Source of the DNA: CAYFPS01 sp964345075
Lineage (GTDB): Bacteria > CAIWAD01
NCBI GenBank assembly: GCA_964345075.1
Contig: CAYFPS010000002.1
Span: 62,001-126,000, forward strand
Length of the DNA: 64,000 bases
Reading direction: 5' to 3'
In this document: positions 1 through 8,465 of the stretch, in pieces
How the letters are laid out: every line of letters begins with the position of its first letter
How positions within the stretch are numbered: the first letter of the stretch is position 1
The notes under the pieces: model-generated
The model's input: only the letters and a program-made list of their open reading frames with translations
Database searches by the model: none
What the model was told of the DNA's origin: nothing
Position numbers and translations under genes: made by a program

Positions 1-2
1 TT

Positions 3-1103
3 CAGGGGCCGCCCCCGCCACAGGTTCCCGTGCTCTTTGCCGAAACCACTGAGGACGCTGTGATCCTGCGCTGGAAGGACAATGCCGAGCGCAGCGTCGA
101 TCCTTTCAGCCATCTGCGTGACTTTGAAGGTTACCGCATCTGGATGGGCAATGACGGCATGGAGAACTCCTTCTCTCTGCTTGGCGAATACGATCAGGTC
201 GACTACGCCTATTTCGATCGCGATGGCCTGATTCGCACCATGCCGGACACACGAGGTTTTGCCGATGCGCCGATGGACTCGACGGTCGAAGGCTGGAGTC
301 GACAGGCAGTCGGCCCCAACAACGGCCTGATGCCCATTCGCAAGCCGCACGGCTGGACCGAGCCCTTTGAGGACGAGAATGGTGACCTGGTCTGGAATGC
401 CCCCGAGCCCTTTGCCGATAGCAACGGCAACGGTGTATACGACCCCGGTGAGGCCTGGCAGGACATCAACGCCAATCGACGGCACGATGCCGGTGAGCCC
501 TTTACCGACGAGAACGGTAACGGTCAGTTTGACATGGCCGAAGACTACACCGTATACGAGTACACCATCTCCCCCGTGCATAGTCTCTTTCCTCGCTGGT
601 ACGCGGTAACGGCTTATGATTTCGGCGACTTCCTGACCGGCACCGAGCCGCTGGAGACGGCCAAAACAGCCAATGCACTGCGCGCGGCGCCTTCCGGCCT
701 GCCGGACAGAAAGGTCCTGGCCGTACCCAATCCTTACAGGATGGATGGCGACTACACAGTCGCCTACATGGAAGATGACGCAGGCGGCCTGGCCTGGGAA
801 AATCAGAATGATGGAACGGTTGATTTCTGGCCTCAGCAGGACAGGCGCATGGACTTCATCAATCTTCCGGAAAAAGCATTGATTCGCATTTTCACACTGG
901 CTGGCGACCTGGTGCAGATCCTTCCGCACAATGTAGACGGTGATGCAAATCGCGGCTGGGCCAGCCCCCACAGCGAGAGCTGGAACCTCAACAATCGAAA
1001 TTTCCAGATGGTTGCGCCGGGTCTTTATCTCTTCAGTGTTGAAGATCAGACAGATGAAGGCAAGGGTAACACGCAGGTTGGCAAGTTTGTGATCATCGGT
1101 TAG
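3..1103 (+). CDS. C-terminal part of a secreted protein with calcium-loop repeats and a sorting-like domain (5' partial)
   Basis: The frame is open from the first bases of the window, so the true start lies upstream. A GTG at 30 is probably internal. The visible 366 or so residues hold two or three degenerate DxNGNGxxDxGE loops (bases about 370-530), which resemble the Ca-binding loops of dockerin or thrombospondin type 3 repeats. The last 110 residues begin with VPNPYR and carry the IRIFTLAGDLV strand pattern and the GLYLFSVE and GKFVIIG elements. This is typical of the FlgD-Ig/T9SS-like C-terminal domains of FCB-group bacteria. I infer an exported or surface protein. The enzymatic or binding part is outside the window. 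Confidence 0.75.
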   Translation, partial: QGPPPPQVPVLFAETTEDAVILRWKDNAERSVDPFSHLRDFEGYRIWMGNDGMENSFSLLGEYDQVDYAYFDRDGLIRTMPDTRGFADAPMDSTVEGWSRQAVGPNNGLMPIRKPHGWTEPFEDENGDLVWNAPEPFADSNGNGVYDPGEAWQDINANRRHDAGEPFTDENGNGQFDMAEDYTVYEYTISPVHSLFPRWYAVTAYDFGDFLTGTEPLETAKTANALRAAPSGLPDRKVLAVPNPYRMDGDYTVAYMEDDAGGLAWENQNDGTVDFWPQQDRRMDFINLPEKALIRIFTLAGDLVQILPHNVDGDANRGWASPHSESWNLNNRNFQMVAPGLYLFSVEDQTDEGKGNTQVGKFVIIG

Positions 1104-1106
1104 CTC

Positions 1107-2273
1107 ATGGCCGGCATCCGCTATACCATTCCCGACGGCACACAGCTTGAAGCGCTGATGCAGATTCAGCGTGAAGCCTTCAAGACCAGCATGGAGTACC
1201 GTCAGCGCTTTTGCGATGAGCTGGGACACGGGAATTTCCGCGTTTTGCTGGATGGCAACGATGTTGTCGGCGGGCTGGCCATCTATCCCGCAGGCCAGTA
1301 CTTCGGCGGGAAGACCACGCCCAGCGCATTGATTGCAGCGGTAGCGGTGGATGTTTCACAGCGAGGTCGCGGTTACGGTTTGCATCTCATGCAGGAGGCC
1401 CTGCGGGAATGCGCGGACTCCGGTTATGCAATCAGCACTCTTTATCCTGAAGTCTTCGGTATCTATCTCACCTCCGGCTATGGCGCTGGTGGACACAGGG
1501 TCCGCTGGGCAGCTCCTCCTGCTGCCTTTGCCAGCTGTGCCGGGTTGAAATCGCTTCAACCTCTTCATAATGAAGCCTGGCCCGGGATGGCGCGTTTGTA
1601 TCACGAGCGTGCGCTTGGCGAAAATGGCCTGCTGCTGCGTCACCCGGTATTGGTCAAGCGCCTGCTGGACATCGACGCGGAGGCTTGTGTAATACAAGGT
1701 GCCATGGGTCCATCAGGGCTTGAAGCTTACCTGATTGCAGAGCTGGAAACAAGGGACGAGCAAGCAACTCTGCAGATCCGTGACTGGCACTGGACAACAG
1801 CCGATGGCTTTGCCCGGAGTTGCCACTGGCTCGCTGAGCAGACGGGCCTTGCGGAAATCCGCTGGATGGGAGGCCTGCAAGATACTGCCAGTTTGATTGG
1901 TGGGCCGGGCCTTAAGATTGTATCACACCAGCGCTGGCTGCTGCGCCTGCTGAATGCAGAACAGGCGCTGCTTGACAGGATCTGGCCCAAGGAGCTGAGC
2001 GGCACCCTTGCCTTCTCCATTCATGACCCACTGCTGGTGGAAAATGCCCGACCTTTCGCGATTCAATTGGAATCCGGGCAGGCCTGCGTTGTGTCACACA
2101 AGGATCAGGATCTGATAGAGGGCGAAGCCGGTGCCTTTTCATCCCTGTTTAGCGGCCTTCTCTCCGCCAGTCAGCTGGCCGCGTGCGGACGCATCAAAGG
2201 CCCGCGCCGGGCACTGGAGTTACTTGACCAGGCGATAGCGGGCCGGGATCCGTGGATGGTAGATTACTTCTAA
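1107..2273 (+). CDS. Eis-like GNAT N-acetyltransferase
   Basis: A 388-residue protein with the Eis layout: an N-terminal GNAT domain, a second degenerate GNAT region and a C-terminal SCP2-like domain (about residues 290-388). The acetyl-CoA loop is RGRGYG at residues 86-91. It is followed by the family-typical run from YAISTLYPE to IYLTSGYG. Characterised Eis enzymes acetylate amines, including aminoglycosides and peptides. The substrate here is unknown. The ATG lies three bases after the upstream stop without a clear ribosome-binding site, which suggests translational coupling. It converges on the next gene. One TGTATCAC copy (1919-1926) lies in it. Confidence 0.85.
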   Translation: MAGIRYTIPDGTQLEALMQIQREAFKTSMEYRQRFCDELGHGNFRVLLDGNDVVGGLAIYPAGQYFGGKTTPSALIAAVAVDVSQRGRGYGLHLMQEALRECADSGYAISTLYPEVFGIYLTSGYGAGGHRVRWAAPPAAFASCAGLKSLQPLHNEAWPGMARLYHERALGENGLLLRHPVLVKRLLDIDAEACVIQGAMGPSGLEAYLIAELETRDEQATLQIRDWHWTTADGFARSCHWLAEQTGLAEIRWMGGLQDTASLIGGPGLKIVSHQRWLLRLLNAEQALLDRIWPKELSGTLAFSIHDPLLVENARPFAIQLESGQACVVSHKDQDLIEGEAGAFSSLFSGLLSASQLAACGRIKGPRRALELLDQAIAGRDPWMVDYF

Positions 2274-2348
2274 GATGGTGTCAGGCGGGCTGGACAAATT
2301 GGATTTTGCTGTTCCCGATTGAGTTCCCGATCGAGATTTCCAGATGCG

Positions 2349-3008
2349 TCAAAAAAGCCAGCCAAATTTGAAGAACTCGACATCGAAAAGCACTTCTTCA
2401 CCCAGCATGTTGTCGCCTTCAAGATCCGGATTGGCCCCGAAGTAGCGCCCGAGGACGATGTTGTATCCCCAGTAGATGTGATCTGATTTTGCACGCCAGC
2501 CTATTCCCGAGTAGACGCCAAGGCGGGTCTTCTTTTCCAGCGGGGGCAGATCAATGGGCTCATCGATCCACCAGATGTTGGACCATTCCTCACGCCCCTC
2601 CATCCAGACATGCCGCAGGCCGCCGAGCACATAGTAGCCGTGCCTTTTATCATTGAAATAGTAGCGGGCCTGCAGGTCCAGCAGGAAGGCGCTGAAGTCG
2701 TCCTCACGGCGCTGGCTCTGCCAGATGGGTAGAACAATTTCGAATTGTGTCCTGGGCGGAAACCAGTGGTAGCCCGCGCTCAGGTAGCGCTCTTCCCGTC
2801 CGGCAGTGGCAATGAACAGAGGCAGATTGAAGGTGATGGCGTGCTGCTTGTGCGCAACAACATCCTCTTCCACAACAGCATCAATCAAGATTTGCTGCCC
2901 GACGAGCAGCGAGTCAATTTTCTGATCCGTCGTGTTCGCTTCAGCAGCATAGATCCGGCTGCAAAGCAAGGCACCCAGCACAAGAATCGACTTCAGCAGC
3001 GAACGCAT
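2349..3008 (-). CDS. Exported beta-barrel-like outer-membrane protein, unknown function
   Basis: I chose the ATG at 3008 because a GGAGG lies just upstream. A GTG at 3020 would add four residues. The product has about 219 residues and begins with a signal peptide, MRSLLKSILVLGALLCSR, ending near AEA. The rest alternates aromatic and polar residues in short strands and ends in FKFGWLF. A terminal Phe is typical of outer-membrane barrels recognised by BamA. No named family was recognised. The stop of this gene and the Eis-like gene face each other across 75 bases, which hold two GTTCCCGAT copies but no clear terminator. Confidence 0.65.
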   Translation of the reverse strand: MRSLLKSILVLGALLCSRIYAAEANTTDQKIDSLLVGQQILIDAVVEEDVVAHKQHAITFNLPLFIATAGREERYLSAGYHWFPPRTQFEIVLPIWQSQRREDDFSAFLLDLQARYYFNDKRHGYYVLGGLRHVWMEGREEWSNIWWIDEPIDLPPLEKKTRLGVYSGIGWRAKSDHIYWGYNIVLGRYFGANPDLEGDNMLGEEVLFDVEFFKFGWLF

Positions 3009-3041
3009 CCTGTCCTCCACCAGCTGAGGGGCGTGATCTAC

Positions 3042-3647
3042 CTAGAGGCCCCCAATGCTTTCAAACAGATACTCGAGAGAATCGGGGCGGCCATGCCAGA
3101 CGAAGTCGCCAAGAACGGACTGGACCTGCTCGCCGGCCTCGTCATATCGGCTCAGCTTGAAGTAGTTCCAGGCCGCGATCTTCCTGAGCGAACGGTGTGT
3201 CACAGTGCTGACATGCTCAAAAGCATAGGCGCTGCCGCCTGTCTCGGCGGCATCCAGCGCCCACTCGAGCGCAGCGAGTGTATCCGCCTCCCAGTTGTAA
3301 GCTTCGGCAAGACCGGCCCAGGCATCGACATAATTCTCTTCAAAACGGTCTGCCTGCCTGAAGGCGTCGATCACGCCTTCGCTGCTGCCCAGACCGGAAT
3401 CAGCGGCAAGCTGCATGGCACGCGTCCAGCCAAGCCCGCACCAGGCTTCCGCATAAGCCGGATCACCAGCCAATGCCTGCTGAAAGGCACTGTTTGCTTC
3501 GGAGAGGTTTCCACCTTCAAAAGCGCTCCAGGCTGAGTTCAGCGATACTCGTGATACACCATTGTTGTTGTCGTCATCATCGGAGCAGCCCAGCGTAAAC
3601 GACAAGGTCAGCAGAGCGAGCAGGGATGCGGTGATTCGTGTTTTCAT
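3042..3647 (-). CDS. TPR-containing lipoprotein
   Basis: A 201-residue protein with a lipoprotein signal (LTLSFTLGC lipobox, Cys at about residue 21), then an Asp/Asn-rich linker and tetratricopeptide-like helices. The pattern AWSAFEGGNLSEANSAFQQAL and AYAEAWCGLGWTRA is a clear TPR pair. A strong AGGAGG precedes the ATG. It lies nine bases downstream of the giant C25 peptidase and probably shares its transcript. It is likely a periplasmic scaffold anchored to a membrane. Its partner is unknown. It contains a GTGATACA copy (3551-3558). Confidence 0.75.
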   Translation of the reverse strand: MKTRITASLLALLTLSFTLGCSDDDDNNNGVSRVSLNSAWSAFEGGNLSEANSAFQQALAGDPAYAEAWCGLGWTRAMQLAADSGLGSSEGVIDAFRQADRFEENYVDAWAGLAEAYNWEADTLAALEWALDAAETGGSAYAFEHVSTVTHRSLRKIAAWNYFKLSRYDEAGEQVQSVLGDFVWHGRPDSLEYLFESIGGL

Positions 3648-3656
3648 TGTTTCCTC

Positions 3657-6600
3657 CTAACGCACGAGCAGCATTTTGTGGATCTGCTGTCCACCGTCCC
3701 AGGCCAGTCGCGTGATGTATACACCGCTGGCAACCATCGCCGAGGCATTGTTCGTACCGTTCCAGACGATCCTGTGTGCGCCGGCCGATGTGAGATCATC
3801 AAACAGCACGCGCACAAGCTCACCACGCAGGTTGTATACCTCCAGTGTAACACGAGCATCGCGGGGCAGCTCAAACTCGATCACGGTTTCAGGATTGAAG
3901 GGATTCGGATAGTTACCCACCAGCCTGAACTCAGCAGGCAGGGCTTCAGCTGCCAGCTCGCCGGAAACCAGCACATAGCGGCCAGCGACCAGATTTGAGG
4001 CATGAATTGAAGCTTCAGCAAAGCGCTGTGTCACACGCTCGTAGCCGTTTCCTGTGTCACGCACGAGCACCTCGCCCGCTGCCGCATCAAGCTTAAGGCG
4101 CGTACTGCTTGCTGCCTCAGGCAGGCGCAACTCGAAAGACAGTCGCTCATCTGTGGCCTCAGTGGATTGGGCGACAATCACTGCCCAGCCGCTTCCACCG
4201 CGCCAGGCCAGCTCCAGCCCGGCCAGCTCAGGCAGCTCGAGCCCTTCTCCACCTGCAGGTGCCGCGGAAAGCGGTAGCGTGTTCTCCATTTGCAGTCCAT
4301 GCAGATCCGTGGCTGCAATCTGCAGGCTGGCAAAACCGGCAGCCAGTGCGGCACGGCCGTAATACAATTCGCGGCCGTCACCCAGCGCGGCGTTACCCTC
4401 ATCCAGCACAAGGCTTTCCATCAGGTTACCTGAAGCATCAAGCACACTTACGGAAAGGCTGCTCAGGGCTTCGCTGCTCAGCATACCCAGTTCCAGATGA
4501 TCCGGATAAAGTGCGCTTTCCACCAGACCAGTGGTTACGGCAGGTGCAGTGGCGTCCACCTGAAAGCTGACGGCGCCCTGCAGGGCTGAATAGCTGTCCC
4601 CGCCCGCCGAGGCCTCAAGTTCAAAGGTCAGGCTGGTGTTCTCCGGCAGCTGGATCCCAAGATTCGCCAGATCAAGTTCGCCCTGAGCGAAGACGGTCTC
4701 ATCGACCAGAAGATTGCCAGCCTGTGATACAAGCACCTGATAGCTGACCTCATCCGTTCCGAGCAAGCCGGAAAATCCGGCGTGATCCCACAGGAAGACT
4801 GGAGTGGTTGTCGTTACCCACTGATTCTGCAGCGGATAAACCAGGTTCACGGTCAGCTCTTCATCATTTACTGGCGTATCTGTGGTAAAGAGGATCGAAT
4901 GTCCCCCTTCCAGTGACAGGCATCCCTCCGAAGCATTTCGCGCGTAGCTGACCTGCAACCCGACATTGTGTCCGAAGTTCTGAAGACCACAGGTGGCGAA
5001 GTTGTTGTTCTGGTCCAGATCCGTGACATCTTTGAACTGCACCAGAATTTCCGTGTCACCACTCGCCGTAGGCCGGGTTGCCTGATCGTAGAGAATGATC
5101 TGGAACTCCTGCAGCGGCTGGCCGGGGTTTTCCCATGCGTAGCGATTGTAGGTGCGGCTCCAGCTGATCACAACCCGGCCCTCGGCGGCATCGTGTCGCC
5201 AGAAGACCGGCACATAAACGCTGTCCTGATTGGCCGTATACATGGGCTTCAAGTCATCCCAGTAGGCGCAAATCATGTTGGGCGGTCCCAGACTGGAAGG
5301 AAGATTCCAGTTACGGAAGTTGTCCATCCAGGTACTGCCAAGGGAAATCCAGCCATTGGAACAGACACTGATCTCCGTATCAGTCATTCCGTAGAAGGTC
5401 AGTGGGAAGGGCAGGTCGATCTGTGTCACATCGTCATCGGTCAAGTAAAGACGATTTGCGCCGCTGCCGCCATAGGCCGGATCAAGTTCGATCCAGTCGT
5501 AGGCGGGGTGTCCGGCAACACCGTAATCTTCACTTTCGATTGCGTAGTAACCATAAGCGTCCGGCCCCAGGGGATCTTCGCTCGTCAACTCACCTGTTGG
5601 CAGCAGGAAAGCCCGGCGCACTTCGCGGCCATCCTCATTGATGACCATATCCAGCGAAACCTGCTGGCCCGGGAAGAGGCCACGGCCGCCAAGCACGACA
5701 AAACTGAAAGTGGCCTCATCCATGCCGTCCGCGATCAGTCCAGTCGTCTCGAACTGTCCATCGATCACGGTTACACGGTCGTCGTCACTTTGCAGCTCCA
5801 CCGTCACGGCACCGATGTCGAAGTCGCCAATGTTGATCACAGCCAGATCCAGCGTGTCGGTGGAAAGGGCCGACAGATGACTGGCACCGCTGCGGAAGCC
5901 AAGCTCGCGCAGTTCAAGCGCCGCGTTGCTGGCAAAGAGCCTGTGCTGGGCATAGCCTTCAAACTCGCCACAGCTGAACTGGAAGAGCAGCGGGATCATC
6001 GCGCCATCCTGCAGATCACCATTCAGCTGAATCTCGATGGCTTCCAGACTGCTGGCACTGTCGCCCGCATCAAGGGCAGGCAGGTTGACTGTGGCAACGT
6101 CAATGGTGTAGGGCAGTTCATCCTGTGATACAAGCTGAACTGTTCCTGCCGGCAGGTTCTCGGTACCTGTGTTCCGCAGATCCAGCGAAAAGGCGAGTCT
6201 CTCGCCGGGCACGTACTGGCCGTCTGCCGTTTCCTCTTCGATAAGCAGATCATCCAGCGCGAGGTCTGCGCCTGAACTCTGCTTGCTCAGACTGAGCTGA
6301 CCGGGAGCATAATCCAGATGATCGCAGGTAAGGGTAAAGGGACCATCCAGCTCATCTATCCGGTCGGGGTCGATCTCGAGTGCCAGCCAGCCATTCTGAA
6401 GCAGGCCGCGCGCCACCATCTCTTCGCCATTGGCGCCAGCGATCAGCGAAACAGTAACATCGCTCAAGGGGCCGTCCACGCCTTCGGCCTGTATCACAAG
6501 AGTGTTCTGTCCGGGGCGCAGTATCGTGTTCACCGTGAGGTTCATTTCCAGAGCATCACGCCGCCAGAACTTCAGATCCGGGTCGCCCAGCACATTGTAT

Positions 6601-8438
6601 ACATGGAAGTAGAAGTAGCTGCCGAATGGATCATCGCGCTCGAGCGGATAGCCGCGCCATAGCTCCATTTTTCCGTTAAGCAGCGATGGGCCTACGCTGG
6701 TAATGTTCAGGTCGAAGAAGGCATTGAACATGCCGCTGCAGACGGGGTTGTTGTACTGGCTGCGCGTGTGCAGGTCGCTGGGGCCAACAAAGGCCACAGC
6801 ACCGCGTGGCGTGCTGATGTCACCCACACGAATCCACTTCTCGCCGAAACAGGGATCCTCCACTTCGATATCGCCCGAACCCGCTCCAAAAGCACCCGTC
6901 TGGCAGACATAGCTGCAGACGATGGGCATGCGCATCACATTGCCCAGCTCGTCGATGTCATCACGATCGTAAGCCGGATAAATCCAGCCGTTGGAGTTGG
7001 CCCAGCCACGGTAGCTGACAATGCCGCGTCCCTGATTAAGGGCCGAGGTAATCAGGCTGCTGCCATCCGGCGTTGGCGGATAGAAGATGCTGTCCTGACT
7101 GGTGATGGTGAAGCCGTTGGCGCGCAGCTTGTCGATCACCCAGCGACTGGTCAGATTGGGTGTGACAGGAGGATCGCCACTGTCCGAATAGTTGCAGCTG
7201 ACCACAAGCCCATGTGTGCGCCAGCCCTGGCCGGCCTGATTCGGATACTTTTCGTGTATCACGGGCTTGAAGGCCATGCTCACCAACTGCTGCACATTTT
7301 CAACACTGAAGCGGCCGACAAAGATCTCGGGGAAATAGTCTTCACCTTCCTGCCGCGAGTAGAAGTGATCGCTCACATCGAACTCGCCCTGGCTGGAGAT
7401 CACAACACTGTCCGGGCAGGCTGCCGTCCCGTCATCGTCACCCACCAGCAGCAGGTATTCGGGGGCGTAATCGTCGTACTGCCCGCTAACCCAATTGCGC
7501 AGGTTGCCAAAGGTGATTGACTCGGCGCCGCCCGGGATCTGGTCGAAGGGCACGACACGCACATCAAAGCCTTTTTCGCGCTTCCACTTGATGAACTCGG
7601 CCATGTACTGGCCATTGTTCGAGAGATAGGTCGGCGAGCCGGTTATCAGATAGACGGGGAAAATGCTGTGATCCACATTGTCGTAGAACTGGCCGGAGTT
7701 GCTCACAATGCCTTCGTAAATGCGCTGCATGTTGTGCGAAATCGGGCGGTTCTGCGACAGCTTCTCATTTCCGCTGACGCTTTGCACGGCCAGCAGGCTC
7801 TCGCCTGCCCTGGCGGCCTGACCGTACTCAACACGCAGGCGCAGCTCCTCGACCCGCTTCAGCTCGTTGCCGTCGATGATCACAGGATGAAGGCTCAGGC
7901 TGACCATGCGCAAGTCACGGAAGATCACCGGCTCGCCCAGTAGCACAGGAAGATCAAAACCCGCCAGATCACTCTGGCCCAGCTGCAAGAGTTCACGATC
8001 GGCATCAGGCAGACAGTCGACAGTCTCTTCGTCCCTGCCCACGGCCGGCCAGGCCTGATCGAGGGTGGAAAGACGTAGCTCTTCCACAACCAGGTGCACG
8101 TCGCCAACCGGCGGAATCTCGATCATGCGTGTATCACGCGGAAGAAGCGGCTGATCAAGCAGCTCGCGCTCCATGGCCACTTCGTTCGGATCGATGAAGC
8201 GACTGCTGCCATCCTGCAGGTCTACCTGCAAGAGCTCGCCGCTGCGCCAGGTGAAGGTGCTGGCCGTACCGCCGCCTTCAAAGTGAAAGTCGATGCCGCC
8301 ATAACCCAGCTCCGTAACGCGTGTGACACGGTCCAGATCCAGATTCAGCGTTCCTGCCTCGTCCTGCATCGCGCTCAGACTGCCTGTGAAAAGCAGTCCG
8401 CAAACAAGCGTGGTCTGGAAGAAGGCTTTGTGATTCAT
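3657..8438 (-). CDS. Peptidase C25 (gingipain-like) family secreted protein with C-terminal sorting domain
   Basis: A 1593-residue secreted protein with a signal peptide (ending LSAMQ) and GGGAG before the ATG. Residues about 260-620 match the C25 fold: VYLITGSPTYL, LLLVGDDDG, PEIFVGRFS, the VCQTGAF region and PCFGEKWIRVG. The nucleophile Cys of C25 aligns with the Cys of VCQTG (near residue 511). The usual catalytic His (Y-x-x-H-G) aligns with Trp in SYRGWAN (near residue 478), so activity is uncertain. Later parts look like CARDB/Ig-type beta domains. The C-terminus (from YPNPFNPETVIEFELP to HKMLLVR) is a FlgD-Ig/T9SS-type A-like sorting domain. It contains several octamer copies. Confidence 0.85.
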   Translation of the reverse strand: MNHKAFFQTTLVCGLLFTGSLSAMQDEAGTLNLDLDRVTRVTELGYGGIDFHFEGGGTASTFTWRSGELLQVDLQDGSSRFIDPNEVAMERELLDQPLLPRDTRMIEIPPVGDVHLVVEELRLSTLDQAWPAVGRDEETVDCLPDADRELLQLGQSDLAGFDLPVLLGEPVIFRDLRMVSLSLHPVIIDGNELKRVEELRLRVEYGQAARAGESLLAVQSVSGNEKLSQNRPISHNMQRIYEGIVSNSGQFYDNVDHSIFPVYLITGSPTYLSNNGQYMAEFIKWKREKGFDVRVVPFDQIPGGAESITFGNLRNWVSGQYDDYAPEYLLLVGDDDGTAACPDSVVISSQGEFDVSDHFYSRQEGEDYFPEIFVGRFSVENVQQLVSMAFKPVIHEKYPNQAGQGWRTHGLVVSCNYSDSGDPPVTPNLTSRWVIDKLRANGFTITSQDSIFYPPTPDGSSLITSALNQGRGIVSYRGWANSNGWIYPAYDRDDIDELGNVMRMPIVCSYVCQTGAFGAGSGDIEVEDPCFGEKWIRVGDISTPRGAVAFVGPSDLHTRSQYNNPVCSGMFNAFFDLNITSVGPSLLNGKMELWRGYPLERDDPFGSYFYFHVYNVLGDPDLKFWRRDALEMNLTVNTILRPGQNTLVIQAEGVDGPLSDVTVSLIAGANGEEMVARGLLQNGWLALEIDPDRIDELDGPFTLTCDHLDYAPGQLSLSKQSSGADLALDDLLIEEETADGQYVPGERLAFSLDLRNTGTENLPAGTVQLVSQDELPYTIDVATVNLPALDAGDSASSLEAIEIQLNGDLQDGAMIPLLFQFSCGEFEGYAQHRLFASNAALELRELGFRSGASHLSALSTDTLDLAVINIGDFDIGAVTVELQSDDDRVTVIDGQFETTGLIADGMDEATFSFVVLGGRGLFPGQQVSLDMVINEDGREVRRAFLLPTGELTSEDPLGPDAYGYYAIESEDYGVAGHPAYDWIELDPAYGGSGANRLYLTDDDVTQIDLPFPLTFYGMTDTEISVCSNGWISLGSTWMDNFRNWNLPSSLGPPNMICAYWDDLKPMYTANQDSVYVPVFWRHDAAEGRVVISWSRTYNRYAWENPGQPLQEFQIILYDQATRPTASGDTEILVQFKDVTDLDQNNNFATCGLQNFGHNVGLQVSYARNASEGCLSLEGGHSILFTTDTPVNDEELTVNLVYPLQNQWVTTTTPVFLWDHAGFSGLLGTDEVSYQVLVSQAGNLLVDETVFAQGELDLANLGIQLPENTSLTFELEASAGGDSYSALQGAVSFQVDATAPAVTTGLVESALYPDHLELGMLSSEALSSLSVSVLDASGNLMESLVLDEGNAALGDGRELYYGRAALAAGFASLQIAATDLHGLQMENTLPLSAAPAGGEGLELPELAGLELAWRGGSGWAVIVAQSTEATDERLSFELRLPEAASSTRLKLDAAAGEVLVRDTGNGYERVTQRFAEASIHASNLVAGRYVLVSGELAAEALPAEFRLVGNYPNPFNPETVIEFELPRDARVTLEVYNLRGELVRVLFDDLTSAGAHRIVWNGTNNASAMVASGVYITRLAWDGGQQIHKMLLVR

Positions 8439-8465
8439 GCAAAACTCCCGTTGTGGGCTTGGGAT

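Noticed and set aside
4968..6128. A 386-codon open frame on the + strand inside the C25 gene
   Set aside because: It lies wholly antisense to a well-supported peptidase gene, and its residues show no domain or start signal. It is a by-product of the G+C-rich third positions.
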